From: Paenibacillus sp. sptzw28
GTDB taxonomy: Bacteria > Bacillota > Bacilli > Paenibacillales > Paenibacillaceae
NCBI RefSeq assembly: GCF_019550795.1
Contig: NZ_CP080545.1
Coordinates: forward strand, 4,994,001 to 5,058,000
Reading direction: 5' to 3'
DNA: 64,000 nucleotides
Positions 26,482-35,558 of this stretch are shown here, piece after piece. Under the pieces are notes generated by a model that ran no database searches, was not told the origin of the DNA, and worked only from the letters and a program-made list of their open reading frames with translations. Position 1 is the first letter of the stretch, and every line of letters begins with the position of its first letter. Made by a program: the position numbers and the translations under genes.

Positions 26482-28092
26482 TTATACCGTTTCCTTCTTC
26501 AGCGAAGCGGAGGGAGCTGCCGGACTGGAAACCCGGCTTCTCAGCTCCGAATACGCCCCCAAATGAGGCCCGTTAAAATGCTTCCGGACGTAAACGATAT
26601 ATAAGATGACGAGCAGGACAAGCACCGCTCCGAACACCTTGCCTGTTGCATAATGAAGCGTCATATTCGCCGTAATGCTGACATCGCTCGGCGCGACGAC
26701 GAATAATATGGTGACAAAAAAGATCCACAGCAGTGCCACCATATTGACCGGGAAGCTCCATTTGCCAAGCGACCAGGGTCCGTTATCCTCAGTCCGCCAG
26801 AGCCCTCTGGCTTGTGCGGCAGCTTTCAGGAAAATAGGTATTCCGTACGAGCAGTATATGCTTATGACGCTTAACGAGGTAACGACAGCATAGACATTAT
26901 CCATGATTCCGCACAGAAAGGCGATGCAGCAGCTGACCCAGATCGCGTTGGCCGGCGTCCGAAATTTCGCGGACACTTTACTCCACACTCCCGAGAAGGG
27001 CAGACCTTTATCGCGGGAGAATGCGTAGATCATACGGGAGATCGAGGTGACCGACGAGAGTCCGCAGAACCACATCGCAGCGGTGACCATCCATAGAATC
27101 GCTTTGCCGAACACACCGCCCATCGCCTGTTCGATCGCAACGATAAATCCGCTGCCTCCCGCTCCAGCAACCGCGGCCGGGTCTTTAATCGACAAAGTGA
27201 CCATGGCAAGCATCAGAAAGCCGAATACGCCGGATAACGCAACGGATAAGTACACACCCCAAGGGGAGCGCACTTTGGCATCGACGGTTTCTTCGCTTGT
27301 ATGGGCGGATGCATCGTACCCGGTGTACGTCCACTGTGCTTGGAGAAGGCCGACGAGAAAAGCGAACCAATAGGAGGTATTCGCATTTGCCACTCCGGAA
27401 AAGCCGGTATCGAACAGGTAGCTGACGTCATGCGAAGGTCCGAAATAGGCCAGCGCGCCGATAATAATTCCGACTCCGAGCATGTGGTACACTGCGGAGA
27501 TATCGTTCAATTTGGCTACGATTTTAATACCGACGTGATTGAGCAGAGCATGACTTAACAAAATAACCCCATACACCGTCAATAGTTGGCCTTTGGTCGG
27601 TTCGCCAAACAATAAGGATGAGGCGAATCCCGCGCAGCCGTAGTCGATGCCGGCTACTACGGTAACCTGTCCGACCATATTGAGCCAAGCGGAAAACCAT
27701 CCCCAGCCCTTTCCTCCAAGAATGGATGACCAGTGATAAATGGCGCCTGATGTCGGAATCGCCGAGGTCAGCTCAGCCATTCCTGCCGCTACAAACAGTA
27801 CGAACAGCGTTACAAGCGGCCATCCGATTCCCATCACAGCCGGTCCTCCCTGATTGAACCCGAAGCCGAACAGTGTGGCCGCTCCCGTAAGAATGGATAT
27901 AATCGAGAATGAAACGGCAAAGTTGGAGAATCCCCCCATATCGCGCAGCAGCTCCTGCTTATAGCCGAAAGCGGCGAGATCATCTCCTTTGGTGCCTAGC
28001 CGGCGGTAAGCCGCGACACCTCCATTCGCCTTCACTCCTAAACCTATCATCACCGCACAAACGACAACCAGCAGCGTTACTCCTATCCACAT
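26482..28092 (-). CDS. APC-family permease, probable ethanolamine uptake
   Basis: This is a 536-residue amino-acid/polyamine/organocation permease with about twelve helices. Motifs: GGFSNFAVSFSIISILTGAA, GMAELTSAIPTSGAIYHW (the conserved APC segment), YTGYDASAHTSEET, and SRDKGLPFS. An extra N-terminal helix (IGVTLLVVVCAVMIGLGV) precedes the usual start of the family. It is the last gene of the eut operon, 28 bases after eutC, with GGGGAGG before its ATG. That position suggests it imports ethanolamine, although its best-known relatives transport GABA or other amines. Confidence 0.85.
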   Translation of the reverse strand: MWIGVTLLVVVCAVMIGLGVKANGGVAAYRRLGTKGDDLAAFGYKQELLRDMGGFSNFAVSFSIISILTGAATLFGFGFNQGGPAVMGIGWPLVTLFVLFVAAGMAELTSAIPTSGAIYHWSSILGGKGWGWFSAWLNMVGQVTVVAGIDYGCAGFASSLLFGEPTKGQLLTVYGVILLSHALLNHVGIKIVAKLNDISAVYHMLGVGIIIGALAYFGPSHDVSYLFDTGFSGVANANTSYWFAFLVGLLQAQWTYTGYDASAHTSEETVDAKVRSPWGVYLSVALSGVFGFLMLAMVTLSIKDPAAVAGAGGSGFIVAIEQAMGGVFGKAILWMVTAAMWFCGLSSVTSISRMIYAFSRDKGLPFSGVWSKVSAKFRTPANAIWVSCCIAFLCGIMDNVYAVVTSLSVISIYCSYGIPIFLKAAAQARGLWRTEDNGPWSLGKWSFPVNMVALLWIFFVTILFVVAPSDVSITANMTLHYATGKVFGAVLVLLVILYIVYVRKHFNGPHLGAYSELRSRVSSPAAPSASLKKETV

Positions 28093-28120
28093 AAGACAAG
28101 CCTCCCCAAATGTCTATTCT

Positions 28121-28816
28121 CTACATCACGAAATGAATGCCGCTGGACCGCTGCCTCAGCATGCTTTGAATCATCGCTCCAATATGTGCTCCCGCCTCCA
28201 TCGGAGGGGTGCCTCCTTTATGAATATTGGAGACGACCATCCTGTCGGAGTCGGTTTTGCCCTTCATCGGCTTATAGCACATATAGGCGCTTAACGATTG
28301 GTCGGTCACCAAGCCCGGCCGCTCTCCGATCAGCATGACCAGACATTCCGGCTCAAGCAGCTCACCGATATGGTCCATACAGCCCACTCTTCCTCCGCGC
28401 AGGAAAAATGTCGTGCCCCATTCGATATTGCGCAGGCGAAGCGAATCGAGCAGCGCAGGATAAATATCGCGGATATTGGCCTCGATGCTGTTTGCGCTCA
28501 AGCCGTCGGACACGACGATTTGCACTTGAGGCGACCGCCGGCAGCGCGCAAGCAGCTCCTTTTCGCTCTCGGGCCTTAGTCTCCGGCCTAAGTCCGGCCG
28601 CTTCAGATACATGTCTTTGTGTTCGGCGCATGTATCCACGCTAAACCAGCCCATTTCATCAAGCGTCTCCCCGCTCACTTCCCCATACACCGAATCGACG
28701 GCACTCGCATGGTCCAGGCGAAGCTTCAGCATCTCGCCCGTCAGAGGGCGGGTGCCGCACCTGGAAACGCCGATGCGTGCAGGTGTAGAGCTTTGCAGCT
28801 TGTTAAGCAGATTCAT
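28121..28816 (-). CDS. eutC: Ethanolamine ammonia-lyase, small subunit
   Basis: This is the small subunit of the adenosylcobalamin-dependent lyase that splits ethanolamine to acetaldehyde and ammonia. The 231-residue protein shows ARIGVSRCGTRPLT, LRLDHASAVDSVYGEV, VSDGLSANSIE, LIGERPGL and the C-terminal MVVSNIHKGGTPPMEAGAH, all standard EutC blocks involved in cobalamin and partner binding. The ATG at 28816 overlaps the end of eutB by 14 bases and has GGGGGAG upstream; longer starts are not supported. Confidence 0.94.
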   Translation of the reverse strand: MNLLNKLQSSTPARIGVSRCGTRPLTGEMLKLRLDHASAVDSVYGEVSGETLDEMGWFSVDTCAEHKDMYLKRPDLGRRLRPESEKELLARCRRSPQVQIVVSDGLSANSIEANIRDIYPALLDSLRLRNIEWGTTFFLRGGRVGCMDHIGELLEPECLVMLIGERPGLVTDQSLSAYMCYKPMKGKTDSDRMVVSNIHKGGTPPMEAGAHIGAMIQSMLRQRSSGIHFVM

Positions 28817-30191
28817 GCTTCGATCTCCCCCTTGCGAACAGTGTCGGATCTCCGGCAAGCTTGCCGAGCGTTCCTCCCTCGGCAATGCCCAATCGCTCCA
28901 TCCAACGGGCAAATTCGGGAGCCGGAGAGAGCCGCAGTATCTCCCTTAACGTTGCAATATCGTGGTAGCTCAGGGATTGATAATTCAACATGCAGTCATC
29001 AGCCATCGGCACCCCGATGACAAAATTCACGCCGGCCGACGCAAGCAGCACGGACAAATTATCCATATCGTTCTGGTCCGCCTGCATATGATTCGTGTAG
29101 CAGACATCAACGCCCATCGGAAGGCCGTGCATTTTCCCCATAAAATGATCCTCGAGGCCCGCCCTGATGACCTGCTTACTGTCGTACAAGTACTCCGGGC
29201 CGATGAAGCCCACGACCGTGTTCACCAGAAATGGCTTGTAAAGCCGCGCCAGACCGTAGCATCTCGCTTCCAAGGTCAACTGGTCGATTCCATGGTGCGC
29301 TTCAGAAGAAAGCTCGGAGCCTTGGCCGGTTTCGAAATACCAGCGATTCGGACCCAGGGCGCTTCCCTGTCCGGCAACCAGGGCGTCCGCTTCGTCCAGC
29401 ATCGACTTGCTGATGCCGAACGCCCGGTTTCCCCGTTCCGTACCTGCTATGCTTTGAAAAATAAGGTCAGCCGGCGCTCCCTGCCTGATCGCCTGCATTT
29501 GTGTGGTAATATGGGCAAGCACGCAATTTTGCGTCGGAATGCTCCACTCCTCCATGACTTCCTTCGTCGCCTCAAGGAGTTCTTTCGTATTATGCGGGTT
29601 GTCGGTCACCGGATTAATGCCGATTACCGCGTCGCCGATTCCATAGCTTAATGCTTCATAGAGCGATGCTTTCATCCCTTCGGGCGAGTCTGTCGGATGG
29701 TTAGGCTGCGCGCGGCTCGCAAGCGTCCCCTTGTGGCCGATTTCCGTATTGCACCGGCTGAGCACCTCGATTTTGCCCGCCGCTTGAATCAGGTCCAGAT
29801 TGCTCATCAATTTGGCGGCCGCAGCGATCATTTCACTCGTAAGCCCCCGGGAAACATGCAGAATATCGGCGCCCTTCGTCTCCGTCCGGAGGATATATTC
29901 CCTCAGCTCCGCTACAGACCAATTCTTCACGCCTCCGTACACCGATTCCTCGACGCCTTCTTCGATCATTCTGGATACCTCATCTTGTTCGGCAGGAAGG
30001 ATAGGCGAGTCCCGAATATCGGAGAGCAGCAGATCGGAGAGCACCATCTTGGCCGCAATTCTTTCCTTCAGGTCCTTCGCGGCGACCCCGGCCAATTGAT
30101 CGCCCGAACGCTCCTCGCTGGCTTTGCCCAACACCTCGGCCAAATCTTTAAATTGATACGTTACGCCCGTCATTGCCGTCTTCAGCTTCAT
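28803..30191 (-). CDS. eutB: Ethanolamine ammonia-lyase, large subunit
   Basis: This is the catalytic TIM-barrel subunit of ethanolamine ammonia-lyase, 462 residues, normal length. Signatures include ETKGADILHVSRGLTSEM, SRCNTEIGHKGTLASRAQPN, GINPVTDNPHN, SIAGTERGNRAFG, FETGQGSELSSEAHHG and DVCYTNHMQADQND. It overlaps the stop of eutA by four bases. With EutC it forms the holoenzyme, which needs EutA for reactivation. No aldehyde dehydrogenase or microcompartment gene is linked here. Confidence 0.96.
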   Translation of the reverse strand: MKLKTAMTGVTYQFKDLAEVLGKASEERSGDQLAGVAAKDLKERIAAKMVLSDLLLSDIRDSPILPAEQDEVSRMIEEGVEESVYGGVKNWSVAELREYILRTETKGADILHVSRGLTSEMIAAAAKLMSNLDLIQAAGKIEVLSRCNTEIGHKGTLASRAQPNHPTDSPEGMKASLYEALSYGIGDAVIGINPVTDNPHNTKELLEATKEVMEEWSIPTQNCVLAHITTQMQAIRQGAPADLIFQSIAGTERGNRAFGISKSMLDEADALVAGQGSALGPNRWYFETGQGSELSSEAHHGIDQLTLEARCYGLARLYKPFLVNTVVGFIGPEYLYDSKQVIRAGLEDHFMGKMHGLPMGVDVCYTNHMQADQNDMDNLSVLLASAGVNFVIGVPMADDCMLNYQSLSYHDIATLREILRLSPAPEFARWMERLGIAEGGTLGKLAGDPTLFARGRSKHESA

Positions 30192-31642
30192 GATTCCACC
30201 CCCGTTTGGCTGCCGGAGAAGAGCAGCGTTTTGACCATCACCGGCACCGCGCGCCCGGCGATCATTTCTCCGATATCAATATAGTCCCCGTAATCGAGAC
30301 GGACATCGTCGATACATACAACGCGCGGCTTGCCGCGGCATTTCAAAGAAAGAAGCTGACCCAGCGCCTTCGCCATGTCCCGGTCGCATGCAATTACCGC
30401 AACGTGCCGGTGAGAGAAAACAGTCCCTATCCGCTTCTCGACGGAATCCGCCAGCCGGCGCAGCTGCTTATAGGTGAACGAAGCTTCCGTCGTAAAAGCA
30501 AGCCCGAACGGGGCACGTTCTTCCAGGCTGTATAATCCGCGCCCCCGTTCAAACAAATCATCCAGGTTCGCATCCCACTCCTCCTCCGCCTGAAGATGCA
30601 GCTTAAGCATCGGCACATTTCTCACCGGCAGAGTTTCGTCATCGGCATGGATCGTCGAACCGCTAAGTTCCGTGCTCTGCATACCCGCACCGATGACCGT
30701 TGCCCTGACCGTTTGCTCGGCATCGGCCACGATCCACGGGTACGCCCGGCATTCGTCAGACACCGCATGGGCCAGCAGGGGTCCGACATCGCCGTAAGTC
30801 GCCGTCTCCCCCAACGTGAGCGGCCGCCGCTCTTTCATCAATGCCGCCACTCCGCCCGATACCGTGATTTCACCGATTATAGGCAGCTTAGAAGGGAGCG
30901 GACCAAGACTGAGCCATTCCGCTTCACCGTTATCTGTTCCGGCCAGATAACGAATCATCGCCCTCGACATTCCTGCCGTTACAGCTTCAAGGAGAGAATA
31001 ATCGGCGGTCATTCCCTCTTCGAGCTTCCAGTCTTTCTTGACCAACCATCGCTGCAGCGCCGGTGATACATAGAGGACGGTACCGTCCGGGCTCAGCCGA
31101 ATGAGCCTGCCTCCGACGTGAAAGGTCACTGTAGCCACAGGTGCGCCGCCCTGAAACAAAGCGGCATTCGCCGTTCCTCCTCCGATATCGATATTGGCCA
31201 CCGTATGTGCAGCCTCTTTCGATCTCCGGTCCGCCCCGGCGCCTTTACCGGCCAATATACCTTCCAAAGCCGCCCCGGCGGCAGCTACTACGAAATCCCC
31301 CGCTTGTTCAGCCAGCATATGAACAATCTGTTCGGCATTTGATTTATTGGCGGTCTCACCTGTAATAATGACGGCGCCGCTTCTAATCTCTTCGCGGTCA
31401 ACCCCGGCCTCGAACAGAGACTTCTCCAGCAGCGCAGCGAGGGCCGGGTGATCGATCATATTCTCACTTAGCAGCGGAGTGAAATAAACGGGGCTTTCAT
31501 AAATCAGCTCCCTCTCAACGATTTCAAAGTGCGATACCGAAAAAGAATTGCCTTGTTCACTTACTTTCAGCCTGCTTAATATGACTTTTGTGGTGCTTGT
31601 TCCAACATCAATTCCCGCGCTGGTTATCCACTCAGTGTTCAT
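30188..31642 (-). CDS. eutA: Ethanolamine ammonia-lyase reactivating factor
   Basis: This is an ASKHA-fold chaperone ATPase that exchanges damaged cobalamin in EutBC. The 484-residue protein begins SAGIDVGTSTTKVILSRL (phosphate-binding loop 1), and NIDIGGGTANAALF near residue 150 is the second loop. ISGGVAAL-like VSGGVAALM follows near residue 263, and VIGAGMQSTELSGSTIH near residue 315. AAAGGTGG is upstream of the ATG. Its leader, between eutV and this gene, contains an ANTAR-type hairpin overlapping a terminator, so eutA is the first gene under EutV control. Confidence 0.94.
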   Translation of the reverse strand: MNTEWITSAGIDVGTSTTKVILSRLKVSEQGNSFSVSHFEIVERELIYESPVYFTPLLSENMIDHPALAALLEKSLFEAGVDREEIRSGAVIITGETANKSNAEQIVHMLAEQAGDFVVAAAGAALEGILAGKGAGADRRSKEAAHTVANIDIGGGTANAALFQGGAPVATVTFHVGGRLIRLSPDGTVLYVSPALQRWLVKKDWKLEEGMTADYSLLEAVTAGMSRAMIRYLAGTDNGEAEWLSLGPLPSKLPIIGEITVSGGVAALMKERRPLTLGETATYGDVGPLLAHAVSDECRAYPWIVADAEQTVRATVIGAGMQSTELSGSTIHADDETLPVRNVPMLKLHLQAEEEWDANLDDLFERGRGLYSLEERAPFGLAFTTEASFTYKQLRRLADSVEKRIGTVFSHRHVAVIACDRDMAKALGQLLSLKCRGKPRVVCIDDVRLDYGDYIDIGEMIAGRAVPVMVKTLLFSGSQTGVES

Positions 31643-31685
31643 TTACATCCACCTTTCAAAGAAGAAGCGACAGCGGTGCTCTAAT

Positions 31686-31740
31686 AAAAAAACGCCGCAA
31701 ACGACCCGTCTGATTACGTCGGACGGTTCGATGCAAGCGT
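31686..31740 (-). terminator. Regulated intrinsic terminator in eutA leader
   Basis: On the minus strand ACGC (31737-31740), GCA, CGA, CC and GTC segments pair in order with GAC, GG, TCG, TGC and GCGT, giving a long, slightly bulged hairpin that ends in seven T residues (31686-31692). Its 5' arm is shared with the 3' arm of the ANTAR-type hairpin, so the two structures exclude each other. Confidence 0.7.
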
Positions 31741-31751
31741 CATTGCTGTGC
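31733..31751 (-). promoter_or_regulatory. ANTAR-binding antiterminator hairpin
   Basis: The RNA reads GCACAGC-AAUGAC-GCUUGC. The stem (GCA, bulged C, AGC with GCU, UGC) holds a six-base loop with A at position 1 and G at position 4, the published ANTAR recognition pattern. It lies between eutV and eutA. A second stem ACUUG/CAAGU sits at 31766-31782, but its loop has seven bases, so the partner hairpin is uncertain. Confidence 0.65.
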
Positions 31752-31759
31752 GAAAAATG

Positions 31760-32335
31760 CTATTTACTTGTATTAGGCAAGTATTGTTTGGCTAACTCCG
31801 CAATCGGTATTCCTTGAGCCATGCTTTGGCGCTGCAGCCATTTATACGCTTCGCGCTCGCTGCAGTTCAATCGCTCCATAACGTTGCCTTTGGCGGTTTC
31901 GATCACCTTTCTGTCTTCCAATTTCCTTGTTTCGGCTGTCAGATCCGATTGCAGCGAGCGGTACCTGCGGTGCTGCTGAAGGGCCACGCGAACGGCGGGT
32001 ATAAAGTTTTCTTCCGTAACGGGCTTAACCAGATAAGCGATCACGCCGGCGTCAATCGCTTGATCGACCAGATCTTTCTGGCTGAATGCCGTGAGAAGCA
32101 GCACCGCGCATGAGGCATAATTGCGCAATATGCGCGCCGCCTTAATCCCATCCATATGCGGCATCTTGATATCCATGACGACAAGGTCGGGCTGCCACAT
32201 ATGAACCAGTTGAATGGCTTCTTCTCCGTTCCTGCCTTCGCCAACCACTTGGAAGCCTTCGTGAAGCAGCATCTCCTTCACATCTAAACGGGTAATCGGC
32301 TCATCGTCCACAATGACAACTTTACAGGGATGCAT
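31760..32335 (-). CDS. eutV: Response regulator with ANTAR RNA-binding domain
   Basis: This is a two-component antiterminator for ethanolamine genes. The 191-residue protein has a receiver domain (VVIVDDEPITRLDV, phospho-acceptor Asp in VVMDIKMPHMDG near residue 54, conserved Thr in LLTAFSQ and Lys in LVKPV). A coiled linker and a C-terminal ANTAR domain follow (ETAKGNVMERLNCSEREAYK, then WLQRQSMAQ). The ATG at 32335 is chosen at the receiver start and overlaps eutW by 14 bases. Phosphorylated EutV would bind the leader hairpin at 31733-31751 and prevent termination before eutA. Confidence 0.93.
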   Translation of the reverse strand: MHPCKVVIVDDEPITRLDVKEMLLHEGFQVVGEGRNGEEAIQLVHMWQPDLVVMDIKMPHMDGIKAARILRNYASCAVLLLTAFSQKDLVDQAIDAGVIAYLVKPVTEENFIPAVRVALQQHRRYRSLQSDLTAETRKLEDRKVIETAKGNVMERLNCSEREAYKWLQRQSMAQGIPIAELAKQYLPNTSK

Positions 32336-33773
32336 CCGCCTCTCCTCCCGACCCAAGCGGAAAAACGATTCTCGTTTGAAAGCCTTTATTCTCTTCGTCC
32401 GAGAAACGGACAATGCCCTGCAGCCCTTCTTCCACGAGCGTACGCAAAATTTGCATTCCCAATTGTCCGTTATTCCGGTTAACATCCTCGGTATGTAAAC
32501 CGCGGCCGGTATCCCTGAACAATAGTACGGCCTCATTGCGGCTGGCTCTCAGACTGATTTCAACAGCACCCTCGCTGCAATGGGCAAAGGCATGATTGAA
32601 GCTGTTCTGAATCAGCTCGTTGACAATTAGCGAAAGGTGCGTAGCTTGGTCGGATTTAAGCGTCAGCGAATCGGCGCGCACGGAAACGGCTATGTTTTGC
32701 CCGGGTCTGGACATGCTTGAGATGAATAGCGACGCCATCCGTTCCAGCATCTCCGCTGCGTCCATCTCATCCAGACCTTCCCGGGCCAACATTTCATGCA
32801 CCAAAGATATACTGCCGATGCGGCTGATGCTTTCGCGGAACACTGCTTTCATTTCAGGCTGCTCGAGTCTTCTCGATTGGAGGTTCAACAGGCTGGATAT
32901 CATTTGCAAATTATTTTTAACCCGGTGATGAATCTCTTTAATGACGGCCGACTGAAGAAGCAGCTTCTTCTCCTTCTGCTTCAGCTCAGAGATATCCCTC
33001 ATGAGCAGCATCCCGCCTGCCGTTCTTCCTTCCTTCATGAGAGCTACAGCCTTGAGCTGGATGCAAATTTGCCCCGAGTCCCACTTTTCAGTCCGTATGC
33101 CCCCATGCCCCAGCACTTCCGACATTAACGCTGCAAAATAAAACTCATTCGCGGGCAAGCCTACAATGCTGCCGTTTATACCGCTCCCCTCGAGCATCCG
33201 AGCGGCCAATTCATTGGCATAACTGATAGTTCCGCCGGCATCGAACAGAAGCATCCCTTCCTGTATCAAGGATGGGAGCTGCGCCTCGGAAAGAGCGGAC
33301 TGCATCAATGCGGAGCCCAGTTGCTCCGTGGTCTCCCTCAGCAGTTCTACGTGTTTCTCCTGCCTGACATTTGCCGATATGTCCCTTTCAACAATAAGGG
33401 CGCCGATCGTACTTCCCGATTGGTTTTTGATCGGGGTTACATTCTGCTCCATCTCGACAAACTCTTGAGAAATTCCTCTTGAACCCAAGACGGGATGTCC
33501 CGCCTTCAAACATGCTATTACCCCCGGCTCGTTCACTGCATAAGCCAGTTCGCCGACCACAGATTTCCGGTATAATGAGCGTGCGGTCGACGGAAAAGCT
33601 TCTGCGACGACCAAGGCTGTCTCCAGATCGGCTGATGCGGCGCAATCAATAAATACATCCGCCTGACAGATGTCGGCGATGTAAGGCAAATACTGCGCAA
33701 ACCGCTGAAGATATTGTATATCGCTATCCGTTAAATACTGCGTTACGTGATTCCAAATCTCCATCACGAACAT
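32322..33773 (-). CDS. eutW: Ethanolamine-sensing histidine kinase
   Basis: This is a 483-residue soluble-looking sensor kinase without obvious membrane helices. The N-terminal part (to about 170) resembles the EutW sensing domain. A PAS-like segment follows (LLFDAGGTISYANELAARML), then the HisKA_2 dimerisation domain with IHHRVKNNLQMISSLLNLQ (phosphorylated His) and an ATPase domain (SLIVNELIQNSFNHAF, LLFRDTGRGL). It pairs with EutV downstream. The start may be the ATG at 33773 or a GTG/ATG two or three codons later; AGAGGA fits the later ones better. A sigma-A promoter lies about 35 bases upstream. Confidence 0.92.
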   Translation of the reverse strand: MFVMEIWNHVTQYLTDSDIQYLQRFAQYLPYIADICQADVFIDCAASADLETALVVAEAFPSTARSLYRKSVVGELAYAVNEPGVIACLKAGHPVLGSRGISQEFVEMEQNVTPIKNQSGSTIGALIVERDISANVRQEKHVELLRETTEQLGSALMQSALSEAQLPSLIQEGMLLFDAGGTISYANELAARMLEGSGINGSIVGLPANEFYFAALMSEVLGHGGIRTEKWDSGQICIQLKAVALMKEGRTAGGMLLMRDISELKQKEKKLLLQSAVIKEIHHRVKNNLQMISSLLNLQSRRLEQPEMKAVFRESISRIGSISLVHEMLAREGLDEMDAAEMLERMASLFISSMSRPGQNIAVSVRADSLTLKSDQATHLSLIVNELIQNSFNHAFAHCSEGAVEISLRASRNEAVLLFRDTGRGLHTEDVNRNNGQLGMQILRTLVEEGLQGIVRFSDEENKGFQTRIVFPLGSGGEADASL

Positions 33774-33802
33774 AGTCCTCTACTTTGAAAATGATTTGTT
33801 TT

Positions 33803-33832
33803 ATCGTACTACAGAGATTGTTTAAATGTCAA
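33803..33832 (-). promoter_or_regulatory. Promoter of eutW-eutV
   Basis: On the minus strand a perfect TTGACA (33827-33832), 18 bases, then TACGAT (33803-33808) stand 30 bases before the eutW start. This would give baseline expression of the sensor pair, with eutABC controlled further on by antitermination. Confidence 0.68.
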
Positions 33833-33902
33833 CAAACATAACATATATATCACCTACAATGAAATTATAAGTGAATATGTTACTTTACCTAACATATAAT
33901 CG

Positions 33903-34274
33903 TTATTCTCGACAAATCATGATCAGATTACCGTCAGGATCTTTGACGACAAACCAGTGGTTGGACTCAATCTCCGTAACCAGCTCCACTCCGATATCCT
34001 TGGCAAAATCAAACGACGCCTGGAGATCGCCGGTCAGAAACATGAACGCCGGGGTTGTAATCGGCGGCGCTCCGCCCGGTTCTTTGCCTCCCCACCCCGG
34101 CATCGTGTCCAATATAACCCCGGCGCCTTCCATCGGCAGGGGACATAAGTGACCGTTCATAATCTCACAATCCGGCGGAAGCCCCAGCAGTCTGCAGTAC
34201 CAGCTTCGGGCTTTCTCAATATCCTTTACAGGGATAAAAACGCTTCCAATTTTGTTTTTAACAGGACTCGTCAT
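33903..34274 (-). CDS. VOC-superfamily (glyoxalase/bleomycin-resistance-like) protein
   Basis: This is a 123-residue single-domain VOC protein. SVFIPVKDIEKARSWYCRLLG is the usual first beta-alpha unit, and FVVKDPDGNLIMICRE ends the fold with the metal-ligand region. AAGGAGG precedes the ATG. Specific chemistry cannot be assigned; the family includes glyoxalases, dioxygenases and antibiotic-binding proteins. It stands alone between the eut operon promoter and the aldo/keto reductase gene. Confidence 0.85.
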   Translation of the reverse strand: MTSPVKNKIGSVFIPVKDIEKARSWYCRLLGLPPDCEIMNGHLCPLPMEGAGVILDTMPGWGGKEPGGAPPITTPAFMFLTGDLQASFDFAKDIGVELVTEIESNHWFVVKDPDGNLIMICRE

Positions 34275-34352
34275 TGTAATCCTCCTTAGACTCTTATTTT
34301 AGCTTTCCATTCGCTTCCATTGTAACAAACAAACGTTCGGCTTTCCATATAT

Positions 34353-34393
34353 AAAAAACCTTCGAGCCGATGATAATTTCATCGTTTCGAAGG
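34353..34393 (-). terminator. Terminator of aldo/keto reductase gene
   Basis: On the minus strand CCTTCGA/TCGAAGG with inner GATGA/TCATC forms a hairpin followed by six T residues. Confidence 0.87.
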
Positions 34394-34458
34394 CTCCGAA
34401 ATCAAAAACAGTATTGCAGTCGAACGAACCTGCCGATTTACCTCGCGGACCAATGGCG

Positions 34459-35448
34459 TTAGCGCAAAATAGCTTCAATCCGCTGCAGTTCTTCGCTCGA
34501 GAAGGCTAAATTGTTAAGCGCCGCCACGTTGTCCTCGATCTGGCTGACCCGGCTTGCGCCGATCAGCGCAGAGGTGACGCGACCGCCGCGCAGAACCCAG
34601 GCCAGGGACATCTGAGCAAGCGATTGGCCGCGTTCGGCCGCGATTTCATTCAGCTTCTGCAGCTTGGCTACGCGCTCCGGCGTTACCGCACTTTCCTGCA
34701 GGAAACCGGTCCGGCTTGCCGCGCGCGAGTCGGCAGGAATGCCGCCCAAATATTTGTTGGTCAGGAGTCCTTGTGCGAGCGGGCAGAAGGCAATGCTTCC
34801 GACTCCGTTCTCCTCAAGCACGTCCTGCAGTCCGTTCTCAATCCAGCGGTCAAACATGTTATAACTTGGCTGATGAATGACGAGCGGCGTACCGAGCCGC
34901 TTCATAATGGCGATCGCCTCGGCCGATTGTTCGGCGCTGTAGCTGGAAATGCCTACATAAAGCGCTTTGCCGGAACGGACGATAGAATCAAGGGCGCCCA
35001 TCGTTTCTTCAAGCGGCGTTTCCGGATCCGGACGGTGAGAGTAGAAAATATCGACATAATCAAGCCCCATGCGCTTCAAGCTTTGATCCAGCGACGCGAT
35101 CAGATATTTGCGCGAACCCCATTCGCCGTAAGGTCCCGGCCACATGTAGTAACCCGCTTTGGAAGAAATAATCATCTCATCGCGGTACGGCTTGAAATCG
35201 CCGGCCATTATGCGGCCGAACATTTCTTCCGCGGATCCGGCAGGCGGTCCGTAGTTGTTTGCCAGGTCAAAATGGGTTATTCCCAGATCGAACGCTCTGC
35301 GGAGCATGGCGCGTCCGTTCTCAAAGGTGTCAACGCCTCCGAAGTTGTGCCAAAGACCGAGTGAAATGGCCGGCAGCTTAAGGCCGGACCGTCCGGTACG
35401 GTTGTACGTCATCGACCCATACCGCTCGTTATTCGCCGAATATACCAC
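34459..35448 (-). CDS. Aldo/keto reductase (YghZ-like L-glyceraldehyde-3-phosphate reductase group)
   Basis: This is an NADPH-dependent aldehyde reductase of about 329 residues. ANNERYGSMTYNRTGRSGLK and SLGLWHNFGG at the start, FDLANNYGPPAGSAEE (catalytic Asp/Tyr) and HRPDPETPLEETM are typical of the YghZ/Gpr subgroup. PLAQGLLTNKYL and LIGASRVSQIEDN near the end belong to the cofactor site. The GTG at 35448 is chosen since AAGGAG lies eight bases upstream and the resulting N-terminus matches family members; the ATG 17 codons earlier has no such site. Physiological substrate uncertain. Confidence 0.9.
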   Translation of the reverse strand: MVYSANNERYGSMTYNRTGRSGLKLPAISLGLWHNFGGVDTFENGRAMLRRAFDLGITHFDLANNYGPPAGSAEEMFGRIMAGDFKPYRDEMIISSKAGYYMWPGPYGEWGSRKYLIASLDQSLKRMGLDYVDIFYSHRPDPETPLEETMGALDSIVRSGKALYVGISSYSAEQSAEAIAIMKRLGTPLVIHQPSYNMFDRWIENGLQDVLEENGVGSIAFCPLAQGLLTNKYLGGIPADSRAASRTGFLQESAVTPERVAKLQKLNEIAAERGQSLAQMSLAWVLRGGRVTSALIGASRVSQIEDNVAALNNLAFSSEELQRIEAILR

Positions 35449-35558
35449 GTTATCGCTCCTTCTTCGTCCTGGTTTAGAAAGAATAAATGCCACTCCCATC
35501 TTACATCACCGCCGCGCGGCACTCAAGGAAAGTTCTGTAAGGCCGCCCGGGCGGCTGT

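Noticed and set aside
32335..32536. Longer N-terminus for eutV (67 extra residues)
   Set aside because: It would overlap eutW extensively; the receiver domain and the usual overlap start support the ATG at 32335.
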